Positions 7,305-15,659 of a stretch of 64,000 nucleotides of DNA are shown here, piece after piece; positions within the stretch are counted from its first letter, which is position 1, and each line of letters begins with the position of its first letter. The notes under the pieces are model-generated. The model saw only the letters and a program-made list of their open reading frames with translations, was not told where the DNA came from and ran no database searches. Source of the DNA: Roseivirga sp. BDSF3-8 (GTDB taxonomy: Bacteria > Bacteroidota > Bacteroidia > Cytophagales > Cyclobacteriaceae); the NCBI RefSeq assembly GCF_041449215.1, contig NZ_JBGNFV010000001.1, forward strand, positions 1,587,001 through 1,651,000. Direction: 5' to 3'. Position numbers and translations under genes: made by a program.

Positions 7305-9509
7305 ATGACTTTAACATTTCCCAAGAGATTATTATCCCTGGTTGCAATTATTATACTTAGCCTGCCAGTGGTGGGTCAGGACAAGGAACTACTCACGCTG
7401 GAGGAGATTTTTCTATCCGGAACCTTTCGTCAGCAGCAGATACGTGGTATTAACTGGATGAAAGATGGTCGGTACTACACAAGCCAGAACGGTAGCGAGT
7501 CCGGGGAAAATATTGATAAATATGACATCACAACCGGTGAAAGCGTCCAAACACTTGTAAAGGGAAACACCTTGGAAAATAAAGGGGAGCCTCTTCGCTA
7601 TGGGGAATATGACCTTAGTGCAGACGAGCGTAAGGTACTTCTTGCAAGCAACATTGAAAGCATCTATCGGCGTTCGACTATTGCCGATTACTTTGTATAT
7701 GACCTCGAAAAAGGCAGCCTGGAAAAACTCGATAATGAGGGAAGACAGTCATACGCTACGTTTTCACCCGATGGCAGCATGGTAGCCTACGTAAGGGACA
7801 ACAACCTTTATGTGAAGGATTTGGCCTCAGGTAAAACCACAGCCATAACTACTACTGGCGAACGTAATAAGATAATACACGGGGCTGCAGATTGGGTATA
7901 CGAGGAGGAGTTTAGCATGTCGAAAGCGTTTGCCTGGTCACCTGATGGCAGCAAAATTGCCTACTGGACCTTTGATGAAAGCGCCGTGAGGGAGTATAAC
8001 ATGCAGGTATGGGGAGGCCTGTACCCTTCTGACTACCTTTTGAAATACCCTAAAGCAGGGGAAGACAACTCTGTAGTTTCTATAAGTATATTTGATACCA
8101 AAGCGGGTGAAAGTGTGAAGGTAGATGCTGGCAAGGAAACTGACATGTATATTCCCCGAATATACTGGGCACCGGACAGCAAAATCCTGTCTGTAATCCG
8201 TATGAACCGCCTGCAAAATCAACTTGATATACTTCATGCAGATGCCTCCTCCGGAAAAACTGAAACAGTCCTCTCTGAAGAGTCTGAAACCTATGTAGAC
8301 CTTAACTTCATTGATGATCTGACTTATCTCTCTGATAACAAACATTTCTTACGCACAAGCGAAAAAGATGGCTACAAACACATTTACCTTCATAAGATGG
8401 ATGGTAGCCTGGTACGTCAGATCACAAAAGGCGAGTGGGTGGTTGACAAGTTTATTGGCGTGGATGAGAAAAGGGCTCTGGTATACTATATATCAACTGA
8501 AAACAGTCCGCTGCAACGTCATCTTTATAGTATTAAACTGAACGGAAAGGGAAAGAAGCAACTGAGCAAAGGTGATGGCACAGTATCTGTAAACTTCAGC
8601 CCTGACTTTCAATATTATATTCAGACCAAAGAGTCTGTCAGAGAGCCTATAAAAGAGAGCCTGCACCGCGCGCCCTCAGGCAAGGAAATTAAGGTGCTGG
8701 AGGACAACGAAACCCTTCGCCATACTATAGACCGTTTTCAATTCGGCCAACATGAGTTCACAGAATTCGAAGCCGCTGATGGTACTCCGCTTAATGCCTA
8801 TGTGATAAAGCCACATGATTTTGACGAGTCTAAGAAGTATCCTGTCTTCATGTATGTGTACGGGGGGCCTGGCTCACAGACTGTGGTTGACACTTACTTT
8901 GGTTCCCGTGAACTATGGCTTAACTACCTTGCCACACAGGGCTACATCGTAGTAAGCGTAGATAACCGCGGTACCGGTGCCAGGGGCAGGGAGTTCAAAC
9001 ATATCACCTACAAGCAATTGGGGAAATATGAGAGCGAGGACCAGATAGCCGTTGCCAAACAACTTGCTGAGTTACCTTATGTAGCAAGTGATCGAATAGG
9101 CATTTTTGGTTGGAGCTATGGGGGTTACATGTCAAGTCTTTGCCTATTCACCGGAAGTGACGTATTCTCAACGGCTATAGCTGTAGCGCCTGTGTCTAAC
9201 TGGCGTTTTTACGATACTATTTATACAGAACGATACCTGCAGCGCCCTCAGGATAACCCTTCCGGATATGACGACTTCTCCCCGTTAAGCCATACTGAAA
9301 AGCTTGAAGGCAATTATCTGCTTATCCATGGCACTGGTGATGATAATGTACATTTCCAAAATGCTGTAGCGTTACAAGATCAGCTAATTTACAATAGTAA
9401 GCAGTTTGAGTCTTTTTACTACCCTAATCGGGACCATAGCATATACGGGGGTAATACGCGTTACCACCTGTTTAGGATGATGACGGAGTTTTTAAAGAAA
9501 AACCTGTAG
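7305..9509 (+). CDS. dipeptidyl peptidase IV, family S9B
   Basis: A 734-residue secreted serine peptidase that removes X-Pro or X-Ala dipeptides from peptide N-termini. A signal peptide (about 1-24, ending VVGQ) is followed by an eight-bladed propeller domain (about 45-480) containing the substrate-anchoring double-Glu motif DWVYEEEF near residue 197, and an alpha/beta hydrolase domain (about 490-734). The catalytic triad is visible: GWSYGG with Ser about 604, then HGTGDDNVHF with the Asp near 681, and RDHSIYGG with the His near 713. All key residues are present and length matches the family. It probably works in the periplasm or on the cell surface in peptide utilisation. It is a single transcription unit with its own terminator. 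Confidence 0.95.
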   Translation: MTLTFPKRLLSLVAIIILSLPVVGQDKELLTLEEIFLSGTFRQQQIRGINWMKDGRYYTSQNGSESGENIDKYDITTGESVQTLVKGNTLENKGEPLRYGEYDLSADERKVLLASNIESIYRRSTIADYFVYDLEKGSLEKLDNEGRQSYATFSPDGSMVAYVRDNNLYVKDLASGKTTAITTTGERNKIIHGAADWVYEEEFSMSKAFAWSPDGSKIAYWTFDESAVREYNMQVWGGLYPSDYLLKYPKAGEDNSVVSISIFDTKAGESVKVDAGKETDMYIPRIYWAPDSKILSVIRMNRLQNQLDILHADASSGKTETVLSEESETYVDLNFIDDLTYLSDNKHFLRTSEKDGYKHIYLHKMDGSLVRQITKGEWVVDKFIGVDEKRALVYYISTENSPLQRHLYSIKLNGKGKKQLSKGDGTVSVNFSPDFQYYIQTKESVREPIKESLHRAPSGKEIKVLEDNETLRHTIDRFQFGQHEFTEFEAADGTPLNAYVIKPHDFDESKKYPVFMYVYGGPGSQTVVDTYFGSRELWLNYLATQGYIVVSVDNRGTGARGREFKHITYKQLGKYESEDQIAVAKQLAELPYVASDRIGIFGWSYGGYMSSLCLFTGSDVFSTAIAVAPVSNWRFYDTIYTERYLQRPQDNPSGYDDFSPLSHTEKLEGNYLLIHGTGDDNVHFQNAVALQDQLIYNSKQFESFYYPNRDHSIYGGNTRYHLFRMMTEFLKKNL

Positions 9510-9527
9510 ATAGCTAATCACGATCTT

Positions 9528-9552
9528 AAAAGGGCCCGGAGGCCCTTTTTTT
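9528..9552 (+). terminator. intrinsic terminator after the peptidase gene
   Basis: Nine-base stem AAAAGGGCC / GGCCCTTTT with a CGGA loop and a run of seven T, 18 bases after the stop codon. Confidence 0.93.
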
Positions 9553-9878
9553 GTTTCAGGCCTACCAGAAGGTGATAAGGTGCAGCGTTATATCACCATC
9601 AACATGTGTACTTTTTGATAAAAATTATCTAAATTTTATAAAGAAAGTGGTTACCTAATCTTTCTTTTCGGTATAAATAAATACCTCGTAATCATAAATC
9701 ACACATTATCAATACTTAGTGATTTGATAAGCATGCGATAGGGATGTTAACTTACATCCATCAGAAAAAGGTAACATTTTGTAATTTAAAGGTTACCCTA
9801 TTCGCGAAAGCGACTGGATATTATAGAAAAAATTACTGCCTATTGATTTGATTTTACCATCTAAGAAATTTTAATGTT
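9553..9878. other. AT-rich upstream region with repeated GGTTACC boxes
   Basis: 326 bp with no gene upstream of the zinc-ribbon membrane protein. It holds three copies of the same box: GGTTACC at 9649-9655, GGTAAC at 9770-9775 and GGTTACC at 9791-9797. The last two form an inverted repeat separated by 16 bases. A tiny TCGC-GAAA-GCGA hairpin lies at 9802-9813. The rest is AT-rich. Confidence 0.55.
9649..9797. promoter_or_regulatory. candidate operator boxes (GGTTACC)
   Basis: Three occurrences of GGTTACC or its complement upstream of the gene starting at 9879. Two of them are arranged as an inverted pair (9770-9775 and 9792-9797) that could bind a dimeric regulator. Seen in sequence; the regulatory role is inferred. 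Confidence 0.3.
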
Positions 9879-10646
9879 ATGGAAATGGATACTGCAAATG
9901 CTCTTAGCATTTGGAATCAATGGGGTCAGATAACATCATTCGTGGTGTTTGGACTGGCTGCATTGGTTTTACTCGCTTATGTCATTCGCCTTGCCGTACA
10001 GCCTAACCCCAAGGCTAAATATGACTTTATCAACCGTAATGAAATTAGTAATCTCTGGTACGCCAGCATATTATTAATCATCGGTGCTGCTGTATACGCT
10101 AATACCCTAATCGATGAATCAGGTACCATCTGGTTTTTCGTTAGAATATTCGTAAGCGTAATGCTGGGACTTATCATTGGGGTGATCATCTCAAATATGC
10201 TTCGCTTCTACTACCCTTTCTACATCGAGAAGCGATTGAAAAGGCTACGTTACCAACCCCGTCTTTCTCCTAAGAGTGGAAAGCCTATGAAACTATTGAG
10301 TGAAGATGAGGAGGATGTATACCTGGATGAGGGTATGCAAGCTGAGGAAAACATTTACTCAATAGACTATGACGTATGGATAGATGAGGAAAATAACTAT
10401 ACGCAGATTGAAAAGTATGCAGGACACCTGCATGCACTGAAATGCCCTGAATGTAATTATCAGACATTGAAAGTGACCCGTGAAGAAATACTGCAGGCGC
10501 CTTCCGTTCAGGATGAAGGGGAGTTAATAAAGTATTATAAGTGTGGGTACTGCAGTCATAAGGTGAAGCGGTCTTTCCGTGTAGCCAGGCTTACAGAACC
10601 ACGAAATATAGTGCCTTCCAAAAACCCTACCCTAAGTATGAGCTAA
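9879..10646 (+). CDS. membrane protein with C-terminal zinc ribbon, unknown function
   Basis: A 255-residue protein I do not recognise. Three hydrophobic segments lie at about 17-40, 60-77 and 84-105 (the last running into IISNMLRFYYPFYIEKRLKR, a basic membrane-exit segment). They are followed by an acidic linker (about 140-185, rich in D and E) and a C-terminal CPEC...CGYC pair (residues about 189-192 and 222-225) that should bind one zinc ion like a rubredoxin/zinc-ribbon fold. The zinc ribbon faces the cytoplasm if the positive-inside rule holds. It is a single-gene unit between two terminators, so context gives no function. The upstream region carries repeated GGTTACC boxes. Confidence 0.75.
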   Translation: MEMDTANALSIWNQWGQITSFVVFGLAALVLLAYVIRLAVQPNPKAKYDFINRNEISNLWYASILLIIGAAVYANTLIDESGTIWFFVRIFVSVMLGLIIGVIISNMLRFYYPFYIEKRLKRLRYQPRLSPKSGKPMKLLSEDEEDVYLDEGMQAEENIYSIDYDVWIDEENNYTQIEKYAGHLHALKCPECNYQTLKVTREEILQAPSVQDEGELIKYYKCGYCSHKVKRSFRVARLTEPRNIVPSKNPTLSMS

Positions 10647-10663
10647 TAAGTACATGATAAATG

Positions 10664-10699
10664 AAAAGGCCATTTGCCGACAGGTGAATGGCCTTTTTT
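10664..10699. terminator. intrinsic terminator between convergent genes
   Basis: Stem AAAAGGCCATT / AATGGCCTTTT around a 12-base loop, followed by T residues. It lies between the rightward zinc-ribbon gene and the end of the leftward dehydrogenase gene, and overlaps the latter's stop by two bases. Confidence 0.9.
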
Positions 10700-12131
10700 A
10701 GTTTCTTTTAATGCAGACATTCTGAGGCTCTGTAAAAAACCGCATGGCCTCCCAGCCACCCTCGCGGCCAACCCCGCTATTTTTCACTCCGCCGAAAGGG
10801 GTGCGCAGATCACGCATCATCCAGCAGTTTATCCATACTATACCACTTTTTATCCGGGAAGATACCCTGTGAGCCCGGTCGAGGTCACGTGTCCACACTG
10901 TGGCGGAAAGACCGTATTCGGTAGTATTAGCATACCGCACGGCCTCATCTTCATCAAAAAACGGCTGTATCGTTACCACAGGGCCAAAAATCTCTTCGGT
11001 ATTGGTACGGCAAAAAGCATCGAGTCCCTCTATTACCGTCGGTTCATAGAAATACCCCCGGGCTAGTTGATCAGGCACCTTTCCTCCGGTAAGTATTCTG
11101 CCACCTTCATTTATCGCCAGGTCCACATAATTCATTACCTTCTGCCGGTGCTCTTCAGAGACTAAAGCTCCTATATCCGTATCCTTTTCCGAAGGATTCC
11201 CCACTTTTAGTACCTTCACCTTATTTACAAAAGCCTTTTTAAACTCATCATAAATATCCCCTTGTACAAATATACGTGAACCACAGAGGCATATTTCTCC
11301 CTGGTTAGTAAAGGCAGCGCGTACAGAGGTTTCTACGGCCTCATCAAAATTTGCATCAGCAAATACCAGGCTGGGGTTTTTACCGCCCAGTTCGAGGCTT
11401 AGTTTTTTAAACATAGGTGCCGCCAGGGTGGCTATTGCTCTGCCTGTGGCTGTTCCCCCCGTAAAGCTTATAGCTTTTACGGTGGCATTTGTCACAAGGG
11501 CCTGGCCGGCTTTTGTCCCACGCCCGTGAACAATATTCAACACCCCATCAGGCAGGCCGGCATCACGGCAGATCTCTCCTAACCTGGCTGCAGTTAGCGG
11601 AGTAACCTCTGAAGGTTTGGCCACTACGGTATTGCCTGCAGCCAAGGCCGGTGCGATCTTCCAGGTAAGCAGGTAAAGAGGCAGGTTCCAGGGGCTTATA
11701 CACCCAACAACTCCCAATGGATGACGGTGGGTATAATTGAGCATAGCAGATCCTATATGGGCCTCAGAAGAAAACTGCTCTGCAGCACTGGCAAAAAAAC
11801 GAAAGTTAGCCGAAGCACGTGGTATATCTACCCGCTTAGCTAGGGATACGGGCTTACCAGTATCAATGCTTTCCAGTTCCGCTAATTCATCAAGACAGCT
11901 TTCTATTGAATCGGCTACTTTTCTGAGGTGGTCTGCCCGCTGCTCTGCAGATAACCCTGACCATGAGGGGAAAGCCTCCTCGGCTGCTTTTACTGCCAGA
12001 GCAATATCCTGATCGTCGGAATCAGGTATGCGTGCGTAAACTTTTTCTGTGGCAGGTGCCACCACATCTAGAAGACCGCCATTTACAGCCGGCAAAAATT
12101 TGCCTCCGATATAGTTTTTCCTATCCTTCAT
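10698..12131 (-). CDS. aldehyde dehydrogenase, probable 2-aminomuconate 6-semialdehyde dehydrogenase
   Basis: A 477-residue NAD-dependent aldehyde dehydrogenase. The NAD-binding SFTGGTATGRAI, the catalytic-Glu motif LELGGKNPS and the catalytic-Cys motif NQGEICLCGSR are all present. The CLC form of the Cys motif is typical of the ALDH8/AMSDH group (human ALDH8A1, bacterial NbaE/AmnC), which oxidises 2-aminomuconate semialdehyde in the kynurenine pathway; the neighbours nbaC, nbaD, kynU and kmo make this the best reading. The ATG at 12131 is preferred over an upstream GTG at 12140; both overlap the end of the dipeptidase gene. It is the last gene of the leftward arm of the island. Symbol left blank because related aldehyde dehydrogenases act on hydroxymuconic semialdehyde. 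Confidence 0.88.
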   Translation of the reverse strand: MKDRKNYIGGKFLPAVNGGLLDVVAPATEKVYARIPDSDDQDIALAVKAAEEAFPSWSGLSAEQRADHLRKVADSIESCLDELAELESIDTGKPVSLAKRVDIPRASANFRFFASAAEQFSSEAHIGSAMLNYTHRHPLGVVGCISPWNLPLYLLTWKIAPALAAGNTVVAKPSEVTPLTAARLGEICRDAGLPDGVLNIVHGRGTKAGQALVTNATVKAISFTGGTATGRAIATLAAPMFKKLSLELGGKNPSLVFADANFDEAVETSVRAAFTNQGEICLCGSRIFVQGDIYDEFKKAFVNKVKVLKVGNPSEKDTDIGALVSEEHRQKVMNYVDLAINEGGRILTGGKVPDQLARGYFYEPTVIEGLDAFCRTNTEEIFGPVVTIQPFFDEDEAVRYANTTEYGLSATVWTRDLDRAHRVSSRIKSGIVWINCWMMRDLRTPFGGVKNSGVGREGGWEAMRFFTEPQNVCIKRN

Positions 12132-13119
12132 TCCAGACACGGTTTACAAACTGCAGCACATTCCCGAAGGCAAGGTCTGTAAGTTGCTTATCACTCAGGT
12201 CCCCCTGCAGACTTTCCAGTACATTGGGGTAACGTTCGGCACTGGCGTGCTCCGGAAAGTAAAAAGGTATACGGGTAGGGTCCGGATGATCCTTAGTATA
12301 AAAGTAATCAGCCCCGAAGGCTATGGCATTTTTAGCCCCATGGTTAAACCCATGAAGGATATGCTGCCTCAGCGCATCAGGATCATCGTTATTTACATAA
12401 GCCCTGAGGAAGTTCATACCGATAAGCCCCTTTCTGCTTATAACCTCTTTTACTAGTTCTTCAGGCAGGTTTCTTGGGTGCTCAAATACCTGCCGGAAGT
12501 TAGAATGGCTGGCGATGACAGGAACATCCAGGCTCTTTTTGGTGAGGTAGTCAAGTATGCCATGAGCCAGAGCATCGCTGGTATGCGCCAGGTCTATCGC
12601 TATCTTTCTACCATTTAGATACTCCAGCAGGGCCTTACCATCATCTTTCAGACCGGCAGTTGTGGTATTACCTCCGCCAAATCTATTTTCACCATGATGG
12701 GTGAGGCCTATATAAATCACCCTACCGGTAGCCTCAATAATATTTTCCAGCCGTTCAAAAGCCCTTTCCAGGGTTTCGTCCTCCTCACAAAGACCACTTG
12801 CATTCTCTATACTTACTGTAACCCCGATCTTAGAGCCTGCCGTCAGGGCGTTGGCGTCATCCAGTGACGTTACCGGGGTGAATACATCCCCATAATTATT
12901 GATCAGTCTCCGGTAGGCATTAACCTGTTCTCCGGCCATGTGCGCACTTCCTTTTTCCGTGCCAGAGTATATAGCCAGCACCTGCCACCTTACCCTGCCT
13001 CGTTGCAGAAATGGAATGGCGCAGCCAATGTCATCAGCATCAGAAGGGTTGGAGTTTGGCCGGGATGCCAGGTAGGAAAGCAGGTCACAGTGAAGGTCGA
13101 ATACAGGATATCTTTTCAT
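12121..13119 (-). CDS. M19-family (renal-type) membrane dipeptidase
   Basis: A 332-residue zinc metallopeptidase of family M19. The binuclear metal ligands are visible: HCD in FDLHCDLLSYL (about 7-17), the bridging Glu in SIENASG near 106, and the histidines in DLAHTSD and ASHSNFR (about 190 and 212). No signal peptide is seen, so it should be cytoplasmic. The ATG at 13119 (MKRYPVFD) is chosen over an upstream start inside the SDR gene, as the fold begins there; it is then 16 bases after the SDR stop. Its place inside the kynurenine island is odd: M19 enzymes hydrolyse dipeptides or cyclic amides, and no kynurenine step requires one. It could act on a related amide such as a formyl derivative, but that is speculation. 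Confidence 0.88.
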   Translation of the reverse strand: MKRYPVFDLHCDLLSYLASRPNSNPSDADDIGCAIPFLQRGRVRWQVLAIYSGTEKGSAHMAGEQVNAYRRLINNYGDVFTPVTSLDDANALTAGSKIGVTVSIENASGLCEEDETLERAFERLENIIEATGRVIYIGLTHHGENRFGGGNTTTAGLKDDGKALLEYLNGRKIAIDLAHTSDALAHGILDYLTKKSLDVPVIASHSNFRQVFEHPRNLPEELVKEVISRKGLIGMNFLRAYVNNDDPDALRQHILHGFNHGAKNAIAFGADYFYTKDHPDPTRIPFYFPEHASAERYPNVLESLQGDLSDKQLTDLAFGNVLQFVNRVWNEG

Positions 13120-13135
13120 ATAAATTTTTTCTATT

Positions 13136-13918
13136 TCAAAGGCAGCCAAGCCGGCCACCGTCTACAGGTAAATTAGTACCGGTAACATATGAGCCGGCAG
13201 GTGACGCAAGAAAGGCAATGGCCGAGGCGACCTCATCCGGGTGGGCAAAACGACCGGCTGGTATTTTGCTGAGCATTGCCTCCTCTTCTTCCTTTTCGGA
13301 AGTACCGTTCTTTTCAGACTTATTTTTGATCAGATTACTCAGGCGGTCGGTAGATGTAGCCCCTGGAAGTACATTATTTACAGTGATACCATGTGGAGCA
13401 ACTTCTTTTGAGAGTGTTTTAGACCAATTAGCCACTGCTCCCCTGATGGTATTACTAACTCCAAGGCCAGGAATAGGCTCCTTAACAGAGGTTGAGATCA
13501 CATTGATAATACGGCCATAACCATCGGATTTCATGGCTGGCACCACCGCCTGAGTCAGCACGTGATTGCACAGAAGATGCATGCGAAAAGCCTTTTCAAA
13601 GGCGGCAGATTCGGCCCCCAGCACCGGGCCTGCAGCTGGTCCCCCGGTATTATTGATAAGAATATGTACGGGGTTACCAGCCACATACGCTTTTACTTTC
13701 TGCTCAACCTCCTCAGGGTTTACAAAATCAGCCACCAGGTAGCTATGTGATGTTGAATCTCCGGGCAGCAGGTCTATTACCGCTTTAAGCTTTTCCTCGT
13801 TTCTGGCGATAAGGGTAACTGAAGCTCCTAACCGGGCCAGCATAAGGGCTGTGGCCTTTCCGATACCTTGCGTACTACCGCAGACTAGGGCTCGCTTTCC
13901 ACTCAGGTCTGTGTTCAT
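13136..13918 (-). CDS. SDR-fold protein with replaced catalytic Tyr and Lys
   Basis: A 260-residue short-chain dehydrogenase-like protein. The Rossmann motif is present but modified (CGSTQGIGKA at about 13-22), NNTGGPAAG stands in for NNAG near 90, and PVDGGRLG closes the fold near 252. At the active site the expected YxxxK is SNTIR: in PGLGVSNTIRGAV the Tyr is Ser and the Lys is Arg, while the upstream Ser (ISTS) remains. This agrees with a known subgroup of FabG-like SDRs that lack the canonical tetrad, so a normal ketoreductase activity is doubtful. It is the first gene of the leftward arm, divergent from nbaC by 126 bp. Related SDR genes are often annotated in kynurenine clusters, but their step is not known to me. 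Confidence 0.87.
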   Translation of the reverse strand: MNTDLSGKRALVCGSTQGIGKATALMLARLGASVTLIARNEEKLKAVIDLLPGDSTSHSYLVADFVNPEEVEQKVKAYVAGNPVHILINNTGGPAAGPVLGAESAAFEKAFRMHLLCNHVLTQAVVPAMKSDGYGRIINVISTSVKEPIPGLGVSNTIRGAVANWSKTLSKEVAPHGITVNNVLPGATSTDRLSNLIKNKSEKNGTSEKEEEEAMLSKIPAGRFAHPDEVASAIAFLASPAGSYVTGTNLPVDGGRLGCL

Positions 13919-14002
13919 AGAATCTTTGCGTCCTTTTCAATCCATAAATATATAAGGAAATGATGGTTTCTGTATTTCATCATACCTTTACCATCCTTTT
14001 TT

Positions 14003-14027
14003 GTTAATTTAGTCAACCGATTAACCG
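14003..14027. promoter_or_regulatory. candidate operator in the divergent kynurenine promoter region
   Basis: The 126-bp gap between the SDR gene and nbaC contains an inverted repeat GTTAA-N13-TTAAC (14003-14025) overlapping two direct AACCG repeats 8 bases apart (14015 and 14023). It is the only structured site in the gap and would be well placed for a shared regulator of both arms. Function is inferred. Confidence 0.3.
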
Positions 14028-14044
14028 AACATAAACCCCTGCTT

Positions 14045-14581
14045 ATGCCCATTAGAAGACCATTTAACTTCAAAGAGTGGATAGACGAACACCGGCACCT
14101 GTTGAAGCCGCCGGTGGGAAACCAGCAGGTTTTCAAAGCCAATGATGATTTTATTGTAATGGTGGTTGGCGGACCCAATGCCCGTAAAGACTATCATGTT
14201 AATAAAACAGAGGAATTCTTTTACCAGTTGGAAGGTAACATTGTACTTAAGATCATTGAAGATGGCAAACCGGTAGACATCCCTATCAAAGAAGGCGAGA
14301 TATTCTTATTACCTCCAAATGTGCCTCACAGCCCGCAGCGTACAACAGGCAGTATAGGATTGGTAATGGAAGTATACCGGGATAAAAGCCAGGAAGATGG
14401 CTTTCAATGGTACTGTGAAAACTGTGGCAACCTTTTGTACGAGGAATATGCTCACGTTTCGGATATTGTAAATCAGCTACCTGCTATCATGAATAACTTT
14501 TTTGAAAATATAGAGCACCGGACCTGTGATAAGTGTGGTACAGTAATGGAAAAGCCGGAAGCGGCAAAAACGCAGGATTAA
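14045..14581 (+). CDS. nbaC: 3-hydroxyanthranilate 3,4-dioxygenase
   Basis: A 178-residue cupin enzyme that opens the ring of 3-hydroxyanthranilate to 2-amino-3-carboxymuconate semialdehyde (ACMS) using Fe(II) and O2. The iron ligands are in DYHVNKTEEFF (His near 49, Glu near 55) and VPHSPQR (His near 93). The C-terminal CENCG (about 124-128) and CDKCG (about 161-165) form the extra rubredoxin-like iron site typical of the bacterial enzymes. The start has a plausible leader and the length matches bacterial homologues (about 174). It is the first gene of the rightward arm, one base upstream of the decarboxylase. Very likely correct. Confidence 0.96.
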   Translation: MPIRRPFNFKEWIDEHRHLLKPPVGNQQVFKANDDFIVMVVGGPNARKDYHVNKTEEFFYQLEGNIVLKIIEDGKPVDIPIKEGEIFLLPPNVPHSPQRTTGSIGLVMEVYRDKSQEDGFQWYCENCGNLLYEEYAHVSDIVNQLPAIMNNFFENIEHRTCDKCGTVMEKPEAAKTQD

Positions 14582-15616
14582 ATGAAGGGGAATATGCTAA
14601 CTATAGACATGCACACGCATATCCTCCCTAAAACCTGGCCGGACCTGAGGGAGCGATATGGATATGGCGGATTTATTCGACTTGAACATCATAAGCCAAC
14701 GGCGGCCAGGATGATGGCTGACGAAAAGTTTTTCAGGGAAATACAGGCCAATTGCTGGGACCCTGAAGTACGGATAGAGGAGTGCGATAAATTGGGCGTG
14801 GATGTGCAGGTACTTTGTACTGTGCCTGTTATGTTCAGCTACTGGGCCAAACCCGAAGATGCCCTTGACCTGAGCAGGATACTAAACGACCATATTGCGG
14901 ATATTACCAGGAAATACCCTAACAGGTATGTAGGGCTTGGCACTATACCTATGCAATCGCCTGACCTGGCCATAGCTGAGCTTGAGCGATGTGTAAAGGA
15001 TCTGGATATGGCGGGGGTGCAAATAGGCTCCCATATAAATAATCATAATCTGGACTCAACTGAGCTCTTCCCCATATTTGAGGCGGCTGAGGAACTGGGG
15101 GCTTGTATCCTTGTGCACCCATGGGACATGATGGGTAAAGAAAATATGCCCAAATACTGGCTCCCCTGGCTTGTAGGTATGCCTGCTGAGACCTGTCTGG
15201 CCGTTTGCTCTATGATTTTCGGAGGCGTGTTTGAGCGACTCCCCAAACTGAGGGTGGCCTTTGCCCATGGTGGCGGGTCCTTTCCTTTTACTCTCGGCCG
15301 TATTGTACATGGCTTTAATGTACGCCCTGATCTCTGTGCCATCGACAATCCCATCAGCCCGGCTGACTATATAGGGAAGTTTTACGTAGACTCTGCTGTA
15401 CATGATGAGCAGACGCTACGCTACCTTGCGGAGATAGTGGGTACTGATACGATACTTATGGGTAGTGATTACCCCTTTCCTTTGGGTGAACACGAGCCGG
15501 GCCGCATAATTCATGATGCCGACTTCAACGAAAGTGACAAAAGGAAAATGCTTGCCGCCAATGCTATGGAATGGCTGGGCATTAAGGAAAATAAGTTTAT
15601 AAGCATATTGAAGTAA
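14582..15616 (+). CDS. nbaD: 2-amino-3-carboxymuconate 6-semialdehyde decarboxylase (ACMSD)
   Basis: A 344-residue amidohydrolase-fold enzyme that decarboxylates ACMS to 2-aminomuconate semialdehyde and so diverts carbon away from spontaneous quinolinate formation. Zinc ligands are visible: HTH in [14 protein letters not shown] (about 10-12), the His in LVHPWDMMG near 178, [11 protein letters not shown] near 225 and the Asp in [13 protein letters not shown] near 295. The conserved Arg of PNRYVGLGT and the [12 protein letters not shown] strand match the family. It starts directly after the nbaC stop. The ATG at 14582 gives MKGNM; the ATG four codons later is an alternative start. Partner enzymes on both sides in the pathway are present in this island. 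Confidence 0.95.
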   Translation: MKGNMLTIDMHTHILPKTWPDLRERYGYGGFIRLEHHKPTAARMMADEKFFREIQANCWDPEVRIEECDKLGVDVQVLCTVPVMFSYWAKPEDALDLSRILNDHIADITRKYPNRYVGLGTIPMQSPDLAIAELERCVKDLDMAGVQIGSHINNHNLDSTELFPIFEAAEELGACILVHPWDMMGKENMPKYWLPWLVGMPAETCLAVCSMIFGGVFERLPKLRVAFAHGGGSFPFTLGRIVHGFNVRPDLCAIDNPISPADYIGKFYVDSAVHDEQTLRYLAEIVGTDTILMGSDYPFPLGEHEPGRIIHDADFNESDKRKMLAANAMEWLGIKENKFISILK

Positions 15617-15659
15617 TTCCTGCAATAGCCACTGGCTGTTAGCAGGTACAAAAATTTAT

